Notes under the pieces: model-generated
Databases searched by the model: none
The model's input: the letters and a program-made list of their open reading frames with translations, nothing else
Told to the model about the DNA's origin: nothing
Assembly: GCA_965243095.1 (NCBI GenBank)
Contig: OZ251530.1
Location: 4,650,001-4,714,000 of the forward strand
Length of the DNA stretch: 64,000 nucleotides
Direction: 5' to 3'
From: VXYL01 sp965243095
Lineage (GTDB): Bacteria > Pseudomonadota > Gammaproteobacteria > Pseudomonadales > Azotimanducaceae
In this document: piece after piece, positions 24,574 to 33,077 of the stretch
Layout of the letters: each line of letters opens with the position of its first letter
Position numbering within the stretch: position 1 is the stretch's first letter
Program-made: the position numbers and the translations under genes

Positions 24574-25259
24574 CGCGACCACTCCAAGCGAAACCGCGCC
24601 AGCAGATCCGCCGGCGTCCGCTCCGCCTGCAGCCGCAGCGTCGCCGCCGCCCGGTTCGGCAGCGGCAGGCGCGCCAATTCGCCGCTCGACCGCAGCCGCT
24701 CCAACGACTGCAAAACATAGTCCCATCCTTGGAAGGGCGCAAGAACCGACCGCGTGGTGAGCGACCACGACTCCGGCAGCGCCACGGCGCCGGGCGCCGT
24801 CCAGCGTTGGCTGCCGTTGTACAGGACGACGGGCAGCAGCGCCGGCGGCCCGCTCCCGGGTGCGACCGGGCGCTCGCGCGCCATGCGTCCGTACTCGCGC
24901 ATGCGCCGGGCCATGTCCCGCTTCACCGTGCTCTGGAACTCCACCACGACCACCAGGTCCGCGCCGCCGCGCCGGGCCGGCGCGCGCCACGCGATGTCGC
25001 CGAAGCGCTGCTTGTGGCGGCCGCGGGCGGGCCGGACGTAGGCCGCCGGCAGCGGCGCCGCCCGCGCGAATTCGACGGCGCACGTTGCTTGCTCGCGATC
25101 GACCGCGCCGTCGAACTCCTCGAGAAACTCGTCGATGGTGCCGCCGTCGCACAGGTAGTTGAACAGCGTCTCCACTCGAATCTTCGTGCCGGCGAAACAC
25201 AAGGCGCCGCTTGCGTAGCCGGGGCGGGCGCAAAACATGTTTTGTTGGGCGTGTGGCAT
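24510..25259 (-). pseudogene. Chimeric ORF: DUF433 N-terminus joined to Rpn nuclease copy 2
   Basis: The ATG at 25259 starts a DUF433-type antitoxin-like protein. LCFAGTKIRVETLFNYL followed by GGTIDEFLEEFDG is the classical DUF433 core (xxGTRVPVETLxxYLxxGxTIDEFLE). At about 25065-25075 the sequence switches, in frame, to the Rpn body: RAAPLPAAYVRPARGRHKQR and the nuclease core with GDIAW and VEFQST. The first about 33 residues of a normal Rpn protein are missing. The ORF then loses frame at about 24573. It is a recombination chimera, almost certainly non-functional as a nuclease. The DUF433 part might still be expressed. Confidence 0.7.
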
Positions 25260-25365
25260 TGGAGGCATCATGCTGGCATTTCGGTCTGCGATCCGAAAGA
25301 AAGGAACTTTTTGCCCTTCTCGTGCGCCTACTACCATGCAGGCATTCAACCAAGAGGGTGAAACC

Positions 25366-26955
25366 ATGGTCGCACACGACCCCGCCGGCGGCGTCTCCGT
25401 TGACGTGGAGGCGCTGCCCTTGATCGACCTTCGGGGCGTATCGCGCGGTTACCGCGGCGAAGATGGCCAGCTAGTGCATGCGCTGGCCGATGTGACGCTC
25501 ACGATCGGACGGGGCGAGTTCGTGTGCCTGACCGGGCCGTCCGGTTCGGGCAAGTCCACGCTGCTGAACATTGTGGGTTGTCTGGATCGCCCAACCGGCG
25601 GCGCTTACCACTTCGCCGGTGTGGAGGTCTCCGGCTTTGACGCGGACGGCCGCGCGCGTTTGCGTCGGGACTCGATGGGCTTCGTGTTCCAAGCCAGCCA
25701 TCTGCTTGACCGCGAGACGGCGTGCGCCAACGTGGAGTTGCCCGCCGCGTACCGGGGGCTTGGCCGCGACGAGCGATGGCGGCGGGCGGACGAGCTGTTG
25801 GGGATGCTTGGCCTCGCCGCCAAGGCGGAACAGAGCGTCAGCGTTCTCTCCGGTGGCGAGCGGCAACGCGTCGTCATCGCCCGGGCGCTGATGAACGGCG
25901 GCCGCGTGATTCTGGCGGACGAGCCGACCGCGGCGTTGGATGCGGCGCAGGGCGAAGAGGTGATGTCGGCGCTCGCCGGGCTTGCGGCGCGCGGCCACAC
26001 CGTGGTGTTGGCTTCGCACGACCCGGCCGCGTCGTTGCGCGCGGCGAGGACGGTGGCGCTCCGGGATGGGCGCGTCGTGGCGGATTCCGGCGCGAACTGG
26101 GGCAAGCGGGGAAGCGCACCGCCGGCCATGCCACCAGCGCCCGAGCCCTCGTTTTGGCACACCGTGGAACGGGCGGTGCGCTACGGTTGGCGCTCGCTGC
26201 AGGCGCGGCCGCTCTTCACCACGTTGGCGACGTTGAGCGTGGCCCTCGGCGCGTGGTGCGTGATCGCCACGTTGAGCTTGGCCGCCGGCGCCTACGACGA
26301 AACCACCGCCGCGATGGGGCGGATGGGCGCCGACGAGATCTACGCTTTGGGCCAGTGGCCGGAAGGAAACGATCTGCGGCTCACGCCGCAGGACGCACTC
26401 GCTGTTGGCGAACTGCCGGCGGTTCGTCACGCCTCCATTGTGGCTTTCGCGACGCTGGTTGTGCGCGGGGCGACCGGACAGGCTGAACCAAATGTCGTTG
26501 CGACCAGCGGGGGTTTCATGCCGCAGTTCATGCACATGGAGTACACCTTGGCGAGCGGTCGCAACATCAGCCCAGCGGACGACGCCGCCCGCTCGCGCGT
26601 CGTCGTGATCAGCTCGCCGCTGCGCGACAGACTTTTCGGGCCGGGCGCCGACGCGATCGGAGCGCCGGTGTGGATTGCCAACACGATGTTCACAGTGCAA
26701 GGCGTTCTCGCGCCGCATCCGATCTATAGCCAAGCGATGTATCAGGAACGGAACCAATTCGACGAATCGATCTACGCGCCGTTCAGTGCGCTCCGGGACG
26801 TGGCAGGAGATGCGGTCGGGGATCAAATCGGGGGGCCGCAGATCATGGCGAAAGCCGTGCATCTCGCGCGTGTTCAGGAAGCCGTCGCGGCAATCCGCGA
26901 TTTTGTTGATTCGGCGTCACGGGATGGATCCAGACATCCTGCGCGTGGTAGCTGA
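25366..26955 (+). CDS. MacB-like ABC transporter, N-terminal ATPase and periplasmic part (frame interrupted)
   Basis: A 529-codon frame, start ATG at 25366 behind AAGAGGGTG. Walker A GPSGSGKST is at residues 57-65, the signature LSGGERQRV at about 161-169 and Walker B VILADEPTA just after. A hydrophobic helix (about 285-310, LFTTLATLSVALGAWCVIAT) leads into a MacB periplasmic core domain (about 320-515). The frame ends at 26955, but the expected FtsX domain continues in another frame from 26924. The complete protein would thus be a MacB-type ABC exporter, exporting peptides or lipoproteins together with a MacA-like adaptor, which is absent here. Its 3' end is copied at 34871-34947. Confidence 0.85.
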   Translation: MVAHDPAGGVSVDVEALPLIDLRGVSRGYRGEDGQLVHALADVTLTIGRGEFVCLTGPSGSGKSTLLNIVGCLDRPTGGAYHFAGVEVSGFDADGRARLRRDSMGFVFQASHLLDRETACANVELPAAYRGLGRDERWRRADELLGMLGLAAKAEQSVSVLSGGERQRVVIARALMNGGRVILADEPTAALDAAQGEEVMSALAGLAARGHTVVLASHDPAASLRAARTVALRDGRVVADSGANWGKRGSAPPAMPPAPEPSFWHTVERAVRYGWRSLQARPLFTTLATLSVALGAWCVIATLSLAAGAYDETTAAMGRMGADEIYALGQWPEGNDLRLTPQDALAVGELPAVRHASIVAFATLVVRGATGQAEPNVVATSGGFMPQFMHMEYTLASGRNISPADDAARSRVVVISSPLRDRLFGPGADAIGAPVWIANTMFTVQGVLAPHPIYSQAMYQERNQFDESIYAPFSALRDVAGDAVGDQIGGPQIMAKAVHLARVQEAVAAIRDFVDSASRDGSRHPARGS

Positions 26956-27379
26956 CAACTCGTTCGTCGATACCTATTGGGCGAAGGTACACAACCGACT
27001 GGTGCTGCTGGGCATCCTGGCCGCAGTTACGTTCTTGTCCGGCGGCTGCGCCATCACCGCGGTGATGCTGACGGCGGCCCGCGCCCGGGCTGCCGAGATC
27101 GCCTTGCACATGGCTGTGGGCGCGCGCCGGCGCGACGTGGTGTGGCAGTTCTTAACCGAATCGTCCTTGATCGCCGCGGTAGGTGGCGTGGCCGGCGCGG
27201 CGTTGGGCTACGCCACGGGATCGATCTTGGCGACGGTGCTGGAAACGCCGATCAACTACGATGCGTGGTTCTTGCCGGCTGCCGTCGGCTGCGCGGTGGT
27301 TGTTGGGCTGCTGTGCGGCATCGCCCCGGCGCGCCGGGCCGCCGCCGTCGATCCCGCCACCGTATTGACGGACGCTTGA
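26924..27379 (+). CDS. MacB-like transporter, C-terminal FtsX domain (frameshifted from the preceding frame)
   Basis: A 151-codon frame from ATG 26924 to the stop at 27379. It holds three hydrophobic helices (LVLLGILAAVTFLSGGCAIT; LIAAVGGVAGAALGYATGS; FLPAAVGCAVVVGLLCGIAP) and the FtsX-family phrase AARARAAEIALHMAVGARRR, followed by the C-terminal ARRAAAVDPATVLTDA. This is exactly the missing C-terminus of the 25366-26955 frame. The shift occurs near 26900-26925 and could be a real mutation, a sequencing error, or rarely a programmed split. If translated alone it would be an FtsX half-protein without an ATPase. Confidence 0.75.
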   Translation: MDPDILRVVADNSFVDTYWAKVHNRLVLLGILAAVTFLSGGCAITAVMLTAARARAAEIALHMAVGARRRDVVWQFLTESSLIAAVGGVAGAALGYATGSILATVLETPINYDAWFLPAAVGCAVVVGLLCGIAPARRAAAVDPATVLTDA

Positions 27380-27530
27380 ATTGCGCCGAGAAAAACGCCG
27401 CCCGGACGCGCCGCGCCGCCGGTAAACGCCCGTGCGCGTTTTTCGTGTCAGGGGGTAGCGCCTAAGACGCCGGCGGCGCTTTGCCTTCGCCGCTCGGTGC
27501 TGGTGCGGAGCCCGCCTTGCCGGCGGTGGC
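27318..27530. repeat. Direct repeat, left copy: macB 3' end plus flotillin 3' end
   Basis: This segment contains the end of the MacB frame (GIAPARRAAAVDPATVLTDA), a spacer with AAAAACGCCGCC and CCGCCGGTAAACGCC, and then, on the minus strand, the last codons of a flotillin gene (APAPS, KAPPAS, stop at about 27463). The right copy at 34871-35110 has the same three parts in the same order, with many differences. Together they bracket 27.5-34.87 kb. The copy here carries the real macB end; the flotillin end is only a remnant. Confidence 0.75.
27391..27443. terminator. Candidate bidirectional terminator after the macB end
   Basis: AAAAACGC (27391-27398) and GCGTTTTT (27436-27443) are perfect complements that frame a GC-rich interior, giving A-run/T-run flanks on both strands. 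It lies where macB and the ancestral flotillin gene converged. The corresponding right repeat has lost the T-rich arm. Confidence 0.45.
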
Positions 27531-27552
27531 GCGACCTACGCGCGGCGCCGAT

Positions 27553-28692
27553 TCAGACCTCGGCGCCGTCGTTCCCCACCAAGGCGGACACCCGCGAGAG
27601 CAGCTCCTCGCCGCGCTCGCACTCCACGATCCAGTCGCTCACCCGGTCGCCCACGCGCTCCATCGCCCGGGGCCCGGCCGCGGCGAGCACCGCCGACAGC
27701 CGCTCGGCCGTCCCCGCGCCGAACTTGATCGCGGCCTGCCGCCGCAGGCGCGCCAAGCCGCGGACGCGCTCCTGCTCGATGCCCCGTTCGACGCCCTGCT
27801 TGATGCCTCGTTCGACGCCTTGCTTGAGGCCCCGTTCTACGCCCTGCTTGAGGCCTCGTTCGACGCCCTGCTTGATGCCCCGTTCGATGCCCTCGGCCAC
27901 ATGCTGGGCGCGAACGCCCGCCAGCCATTCGGCGTAAAGCGCCTGCGATACCGTTGCCATGTTCGTTTCTCCTTCCAGCCCTTCCAAATCCGCCAACGCC
28001 GGCAGCTTGGAGTCAGCGCTGTCCATGTCCGCCAGCAACGCGCCGGTCCAAGTGTGCAGCACCCGCCGCGTCGCCGCGTTCTCCTCGCCCGCGAAGCGCG
28101 ACCACTCCAGGCGAAACCGCGCCAGCAGATCCGCCGGCATCCGCTCCGCCTGCAGCCGCAGCGTCGCCGCCGCCCGGTTGTCCAGCGGCAGGCGCGCCAA
28201 ATCGCCGCTCGACCGCAGCCGCTCCAGCGACTGCAAAACATAGTCCCATCCTTGGAACGGCGCAAGAACCAACTGCATCGCCGGCGACCACGACTCCGGC
28301 AATGCGAAGGCCCCGGGCGCCGTCCAGCGTTGGCTGCCGTTGTACAGAACCACGGGCAGCAGTGCCGGCGGCCCGCTCCCACGTTCGGTCGGGCGCTCGC
28401 GCGCCATGCGTCCGTACTCGCGCATGCGCCGCGCCATGTCCCGCTTCACCGTGCTCTGGAACTCCACCACGACCACCAGGTCCGCGCCCCCGCGCCGGGT
28501 CGGCACGCGCCACGCGATGTCGCCGAAGCGCTGCTTGTGGCGGCCGCGGGCGGGCCGGACGTAGGCCGCCGGCAGCGGCGCCGCCCGGTCGAAGTCGAAC
28601 TCCGCCTCCAGCGCCGGGGCGACCAGGCGCAGCATGTCGGCGAACACCTCGCGGTGGCCGTGGGCGAACTTGTGGATGCCGTCGTTGTCCAT
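27553..28692 (-). CDS. Rpn family recombination-promoting nuclease (copy 3, expanded hinge)
   Basis: A 379-residue, complete Rpn nuclease with the same start MDNDGIHKF, core GDIAW/VEFQST and C-terminal tail as copy 1. It is 32 residues longer because an 8-residue hinge unit (RG[IL]KQGVE) is repeated five times instead of once; the DNA is a run of 24-bp units at 27781-27900. The gene lies just inside the left direct repeat, divergent from the dynamin operon whose start is about 420 bp away. Copy 1 and copy 3 share nearly 100 bp of upstream sequence, so they duplicated as a unit with their promoter. Confidence 0.88.
   Translation of the reverse strand: MDNDGIHKFAHGHREVFADMLRLVAPALEAEFDFDRAAPLPAAYVRPARGRHKQRFGDIAWRVPTRRGGADLVVVVEFQSTVKRDMARRMREYGRMARERPTERGSGPPALLPVVLYNGSQRWTAPGAFALPESWSPAMQLVLAPFQGWDYVLQSLERLRSSGDLARLPLDNRAAATLRLQAERMPADLLARFRLEWSRFAGEENAATRRVLHTWTGALLADMDSADSKLPALADLEGLEGETNMATVSQALYAEWLAGVRAQHVAEGIERGIKQGVERGLKQGVERGLKQGVERGIKQGVERGIEQERVRGLARLRRQAAIKFGAGTAERLSAVLAAAGPRAMERVGDRVSDWIVECERGEELLSRVSALVGNDGAEV
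27781..27900 (-). repeat. 24-bp tandem repeat (five units) inside Rpn copy 3
   Basis: Five consecutive units of the form GCCCCGTTCGACGCCCTGCT plus TGAT start at 27781, 27805, 27829, 27853 and 27877, the last one degenerate. Copy 2 has two units (24331-24378) and copy 1 has one (21729-21752). The period is 8 codons, so changes keep the frame. Confidence 0.85.
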
Positions 28693-29114
28693 GGCGCGCC
28701 ACGGTAGCCGCCCGCGGCGTCCATGTATGCTGGTTTTCTCTCGGATTTGAAGGAGAAGTCGCCCAGCGTTCCTGTAGGAAAAATCGCACACCATCCCGGC
28801 ATCTCAACGCAAGGGATAGGCCAACGGTGTCGCTTGTGCGCTTTCCCGGAGGATCGTAGCCATGGTCGATCCGGCGGATCCGGCCACCCCAATCTCCGAT
28901 TTGCGCCTAGCCACCAAGTGTGGCCTAATCGTCGGCGCAGGCAGTTCGCGGTTGCCCGTACGTCGGGCTTGCCGTTGACTACCGTAGCCAACAGCGCCCG
29001 ACGGGAGTAGCCACCCGGGGATTGGGCTGGCGATAGGCGGCACTTCCACACTGTGGATTGTCTGCAACGCCCGACGCCTAGACGACGGGGAGCAACACGG
29101 GGGAGGACATCGAC
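28693..29114. other. Intergenic region between Rpn copy 3 and the dynamin operon
   Basis: The first 100 bases match the upstream region of Rpn copy 1 and probably hold the Rpn promoter. The rest should contain the promoter of the GTPase operon. A possible 38-codon ORF (ATG 28862, stop 28978) with GGAGG before it has no recognisable homology. No convincing -35/-10 pair or operator was seen, and GC is high up to about 29000. Confidence 0.35.
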
Positions 29115-30878
29115 TTGACCACGCAAGCAACTTTCTTGGATGCGCTGGACCGGCTTGTGGAGATCGGCCGCGGCGTTGAACTCGCGGATGACCTGTTGGA
29201 GGCGGGGGCGGAGGCGCGTGGCCAAGTCGAGCGGTTTCGTGTGCTGATTCCCTTGGTGGGGGCATTCAACGCCGGCAAGACGACGTTGGTGAATGCCTAT
29301 CTGCAGCGGCAGCCGGGCACCGGATTGCCCACGGACATCGTCCCGCAGACCGCCTTGGCTACGGAGATCTACGCTGCCCCGTCCGCCGAAGCCGAACGCG
29401 TTGAACTGCTCGGGGATGACGGCACCGTGGTGCGGGAAGTCGGCCTTGAGGAGTTCGGCCAAGTCGAGAAACAAACCTTGAACACAGGCGAGTTGAAGGC
29501 GCAGTACGCCAAGGCACATCTGCACCACGCCGACCTGCCGGACAGCAGCCGCAAGGTCTTGGTGGACATGCCAGGCCTCGAATCCGGTTTGAGAACGCAC
29601 AACGCCGCCATCCAGCGTTATCTGCCGCTTGGCGGCTACTTCGTCATGGTGGTGGACGCAGAAAGCGGTACGCTGCGGCAAAGCGAGATCGAGCAGCTAC
29701 GGGAGTTTCTAGCCCAAGATGTCGATTTCACCGTGCTGGTGAACAAGATCGACAAGAAAAAGCCGGATGCCGAAGCCATTGTTGGCCACATCCGGGAACA
29801 AGTGCGGCAAACATTCGAAAAGCCGGCACCCGTGTTTGCCGTCTCCGCATTGACCGATGATGTCGCGGCCTTCCGCGACACGGTTGCCAAAGTGGACTTC
29901 GACCAAGCTCTAAGCGGGTTCTGGCGGGCCAGAATCGTCCACCTCATCGACGATGCAATCAAGAGCCTCCACACCCACTATAGCGCCCTCAACGTCTCCA
30001 CGGCTGAAGGCGACCGCGTAATCGAGGACCTCGAAAGCAAGGAGGAGGCACTCAAGGAGAAGCTGAGCGAAGACGAACGCGACATCAAGAACCGCTATTC
30101 CGGGCGTGCGGTGGACCGTATCGTGCGGGCAGTGCGCGACGCCATCGGCGATGCCGCCCCCAGCTTGGCGGACGTCTACCTGCATGGTGGCCAAGACGCC
30201 GGCAACAGGGAGATCAATGAACTGGTGCGGCAAACGCTGAACCGCGTGGTGGCTGAGGAACGGGCCGAAACGATGCAGCAGATCACCGAGCACTACCGCA
30301 CTGAAGTTCACGAAATCAACGCGGAGTACGACAGGTTCACCACGAGTGCCGGTTTGGGACAAGACGGGGCTCCAAATGTTGGCCTCGTTCTTCTTGAGGC
30401 GGGGCGTCAAAGCGCGAACGCGTTAGAGCAGGCCTCAAACGTGTTCAAGAAAGATGGCATCTTCATGGGCATCGCCGGCGTTCTTGCCGCAACAACCTCC
30501 GTCGTCGCCCCGTGGCTAGAGGCAATAATCGTGCTCCTTCCGCTCATACGTCGCCTTTTTCTGGGTGACGAAGTAGCGGAAGCACAAGAACGCCAAAGGC
30601 AGGAACTCCCGATGCGTATTCGCAGTTCCATCGCGCCTCGCATTGCGTCCGAACTAAGGCCTAAGGTTGAGTCCGATTACGCTCAGCTCGCGCAACAGAT
30701 GCTGTCCAATCTACGCCAGCAGGTTCAAGCGCAAATCAACCGCATTCGCGCCGACATCCAAAAGGGCCAGGCCGAGGTCGCAGCGAAGAAACAGGGCCTT
30801 CAGGCCCGCAAAGATGTCCTCCGCACCGCCATCGACGAACTCACCACCCTTAAATCTCCGTTGGAGAAGCAACCATGA
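29115..30878 (+). CDS. Dynamin-like GTPase 1 (membrane-remodelling type)
   Basis: A 587-residue large GTPase starting at TTG (29115) after GGGGGAGG. The G1 loop is GAFNAGKTT (residues 49-57), G3 is DMPG (151-154) and G4 is NKID (210-213), the layout of dynamin/BDLP-family proteins rather than small GTPases. Long helices follow (about 290-430), then a hydrophobic double segment (about 448-484, GIFMGIAGVLAATTSVV... PLIRRLFLG) that would act as the membrane-inserting paddle, then a helical C-terminus with QVQAQINRIRADIQ. The last four bases overlap the start of the next gene, so the operon is translationally coupled. The biological role is unknown; related proteins remodel membranes or act in phage response. 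Confidence 0.85.
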   Translation: MTTQATFLDALDRLVEIGRGVELADDLLEAGAEARGQVERFRVLIPLVGAFNAGKTTLVNAYLQRQPGTGLPTDIVPQTALATEIYAAPSAEAERVELLGDDGTVVREVGLEEFGQVEKQTLNTGELKAQYAKAHLHHADLPDSSRKVLVDMPGLESGLRTHNAAIQRYLPLGGYFVMVVDAESGTLRQSEIEQLREFLAQDVDFTVLVNKIDKKKPDAEAIVGHIREQVRQTFEKPAPVFAVSALTDDVAAFRDTVAKVDFDQALSGFWRARIVHLIDDAIKSLHTHYSALNVSTAEGDRVIEDLESKEEALKEKLSEDERDIKNRYSGRAVDRIVRAVRDAIGDAAPSLADVYLHGGQDAGNREINELVRQTLNRVVAEERAETMQQITEHYRTEVHEINAEYDRFTTSAGLGQDGAPNVGLVLLEAGRQSANALEQASNVFKKDGIFMGIAGVLAATTSVVAPWLEAIIVLLPLIRRLFLGDEVAEAQERQRQELPMRIRSSIAPRIASELRPKVESDYAQLAQQMLSNLRQQVQAQINRIRADIQKGQAEVAAKKQGLQARKDVLRTAIDELTTLKSPLEKQP

Positions 30879-33076
30879 CCAATTCGCAACCCGCGCCTAG
30901 CGCAATCGAGGGAGAGCGGGATCATTTGGAAAAAGGTCTTACCGCCTTGCTCGGGGTCATCGACAACTACAGTGGCGACGGCGATGTCGTGAAAAAAGAC
31001 AGCTCCGTGCATGAGCTGAAACAGATCGCCCGAAGCGTTGCGGATGATACCAAGGAGATGCTACACGACGCACGCCTGCTTCGACTCGGCATCGTCGGCC
31101 AAGTGAAGGCTGGCAAGTCCTCGTTGCTGAACATGCTGCTGTTCGAAGGGCAGGAGGTCCTGCCAAAAGCGGCGACCCCGATGACCGCATCGCTGACCCA
31201 CATTGTCAAGAGCGATCGAGATGAGATCGAGGTAGAGTATTACAGCTTGGAGGATTGGGAATCGATCAGGAAACACGCCGGCGAATACCGGCGTCGCAAA
31301 GCGCAAGGCAGCACCGGGAAGATCGAACCGTTTCTTGAGGCAGGCCACCAGATCATCGAAATGGCGAGGACGAAAGGGATCCATGTCCAAGACTACCTTG
31401 GCAAGACACATGTTCTCGACGTCTCCGAGGAACGACCGGGTGGCTTGAATGAGGAGATGCGTCGCCTTGTGGGTTCGAGTGGCGAGCTCACGCCGTTGGT
31501 GAAGAGCGTTACCCTTCGATCCAGCGAAGGCATGCCAGAACTCGACATCGTCGACACGCCCGGTATCAACGATCCGATCGCCTCGCGGTCGCTACAGACG
31601 AAGAAGATGCTACGCCGTTGCGACGCCGTTCTATTGCTGAGCCGTACCAGCCAGTTCATGGACGCCCAAGACGTGGCATTCTTCGAGCGGGAGATTCCTA
31701 AGGAAGGCATCGAGCACCGCGTGGTGATCGGCAGTCAGTTCGACAGCGTATTGGTCGACGCCTCGCGAGATCACCGCGGTCTGCTCGATGAGGCAATGCT
31801 GGAAACGGAACGACGCCTAACACCTCGCGCCGACATCGCCACGGCCGGGGGCGATGTCGTGCTCATGTCCGCCATGTGTGCCGCTCTTGCAAAGAAACCC
31901 GCCGACTCGTGGACGCCTGACGAGCGGCATGCCTTCGATACGCTGCAACGCGCCTATCCGGACTACCTTGACCAACCCGAGGCCGAGGGAGGAATCAACC
32001 AATCCACGCGAGAGCAATTGGTGTCGATAGGCAACAGAACGGCCGTCGATGACGTCTTGAATACCGTGCGTACAGAAAAGGATGTCATCATAGTGAATAA
32101 GATGACGGCCTTTATCCGAGAGAAACGGGCACAAGCTCTTGACGAGTTGGATGAACTGGTCGGCGACCTTGAGAAACGGAGATCTGCGGTTGAAACAGGC
32201 GACGTCAACGACATAGTGTACCAGCAGAGGTCGATAGATACCTTGCGCGGGAAGCTCGAGGCGAATGTGACTCGTCGGTGGGATGATCTGATTGAAGGGC
32301 AAGGGAAGTACATTGACCAATTGCGCGAAGACCTGAGGGAACTTACGGAGCAAGCTAGAGATAAAATCAAAGGCGCAGTAGGGACCGAAGTAAAGACGAA
32401 GAAAAAGAAGAAAAAGGGTGCTTTTCCCGCGCTTGGTAGGATGGTGGGCATAGGTGGGTATGAGAGCCGCACATACGAAAAGAAGGTGCTGGACCAAGCT
32501 GAGCTCGAGACCACTATTCACCAGTTCTATGAAGAGATTGAAGGAGGCGTGGCCAGCATCGTGGAAGAGATGTACAACAAGCCGTTCGCGAATGCGACGG
32601 CGGAGGTACTCTGCCGAGAGGTAGCTTTGTCGTTCAGTGACGACTTGGCGGCGCCGATTAATGAGGATTTGTTGAAGCGTTCTTTGCGCGAGGCGGTTAG
32701 GCAGATCGTCCGAGAAGCAGACAAACGCTTGAAGAACGTCCGCGACTCGCTCTTCGGCACCATTGACTTTTCTTTTCGGTACGAGGGCTACTCGGTGAAG
32801 GGTGGTCAAAGGAAGGGAAGAGAGGTTGTGAAGGAAGTACGCGACAAAGCCATCAAGTGGCTCGATCTGTGCGAGCAACAGATCGATGCCGTTCAAGAAC
32901 GGGCTAAAGCAGATCTGGTGCCGGCGACCGTTAGTGAGTTGGAAGACTACCAAGAGCGCCTGAAGAAGGAGGTCGCAGACAAGAGGTTCACGCTACAGCG
33001 CTACGGCCTAGTTCTGGACGAACTGGCCCAAGTCCGCCAACGCTTGGAAGCCGTTGCCGGAACGATCGGAGGCTAG
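30875..33076 (+). CDS. Dynamin-like GTPase 2
   Basis: A 733-residue large GTPase in the same operon (ATGA overlap). G1 is GQVKAGKSS (75-83), G3 DTPG (227-230); in place of a standard G4 N/TKxD it has GSQFD, which may alter nucleotide specificity. There is no long hydrophobic paddle. A lysine tract (TKKKKKKG, about residue 508) followed by AFPALGRMVGIGGYESRTYE may contact anionic membranes. The region 560-730 is a long coiled-coil stalk. The pairing of a paddle protein with a paddle-less one resembles heteromeric bacterial dynamins such as Campylobacter DLP1/DLP2. Codon use is distinctly more AT-rich around 32000-32700. Confidence 0.85.
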   Translation: MTNSQPAPSAIEGERDHLEKGLTALLGVIDNYSGDGDVVKKDSSVHELKQIARSVADDTKEMLHDARLLRLGIVGQVKAGKSSLLNMLLFEGQEVLPKAATPMTASLTHIVKSDRDEIEVEYYSLEDWESIRKHAGEYRRRKAQGSTGKIEPFLEAGHQIIEMARTKGIHVQDYLGKTHVLDVSEERPGGLNEEMRRLVGSSGELTPLVKSVTLRSSEGMPELDIVDTPGINDPIASRSLQTKKMLRRCDAVLLLSRTSQFMDAQDVAFFEREIPKEGIEHRVVIGSQFDSVLVDASRDHRGLLDEAMLETERRLTPRADIATAGGDVVLMSAMCAALAKKPADSWTPDERHAFDTLQRAYPDYLDQPEAEGGINQSTREQLVSIGNRTAVDDVLNTVRTEKDVIIVNKMTAFIREKRAQALDELDELVGDLEKRRSAVETGDVNDIVYQQRSIDTLRGKLEANVTRRWDDLIEGQGKYIDQLREDLRELTEQARDKIKGAVGTEVKTKKKKKKGAFPALGRMVGIGGYESRTYEKKVLDQAELETTIHQFYEEIEGGVASIVEEMYNKPFANATAEVLCREVALSFSDDLAAPINEDLLKRSLREAVRQIVREADKRLKNVRDSLFGTIDFSFRYEGYSVKGGQRKGREVVKEVRDKAIKWLDLCEQQIDAVQERAKADLVPATVSELEDYQERLKKEVADKRFTLQRYGLVLDELAQVRQRLEAVAGTIGG

Positions 33077-33077
33077 G

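Noticed and set aside
27781..27900. CRISPR-like array
   Set aside because: The 24-bp units are contiguous, without spacers, and lie within the coding frame of an Rpn gene.
28862..28978. 38-codon ORF with GGAGG in front, before the dynamin operon
   Set aside because: No homology, no conserved features, and such short ORFs arise often in GC-rich DNA; mentioned only in the intergenic entry.
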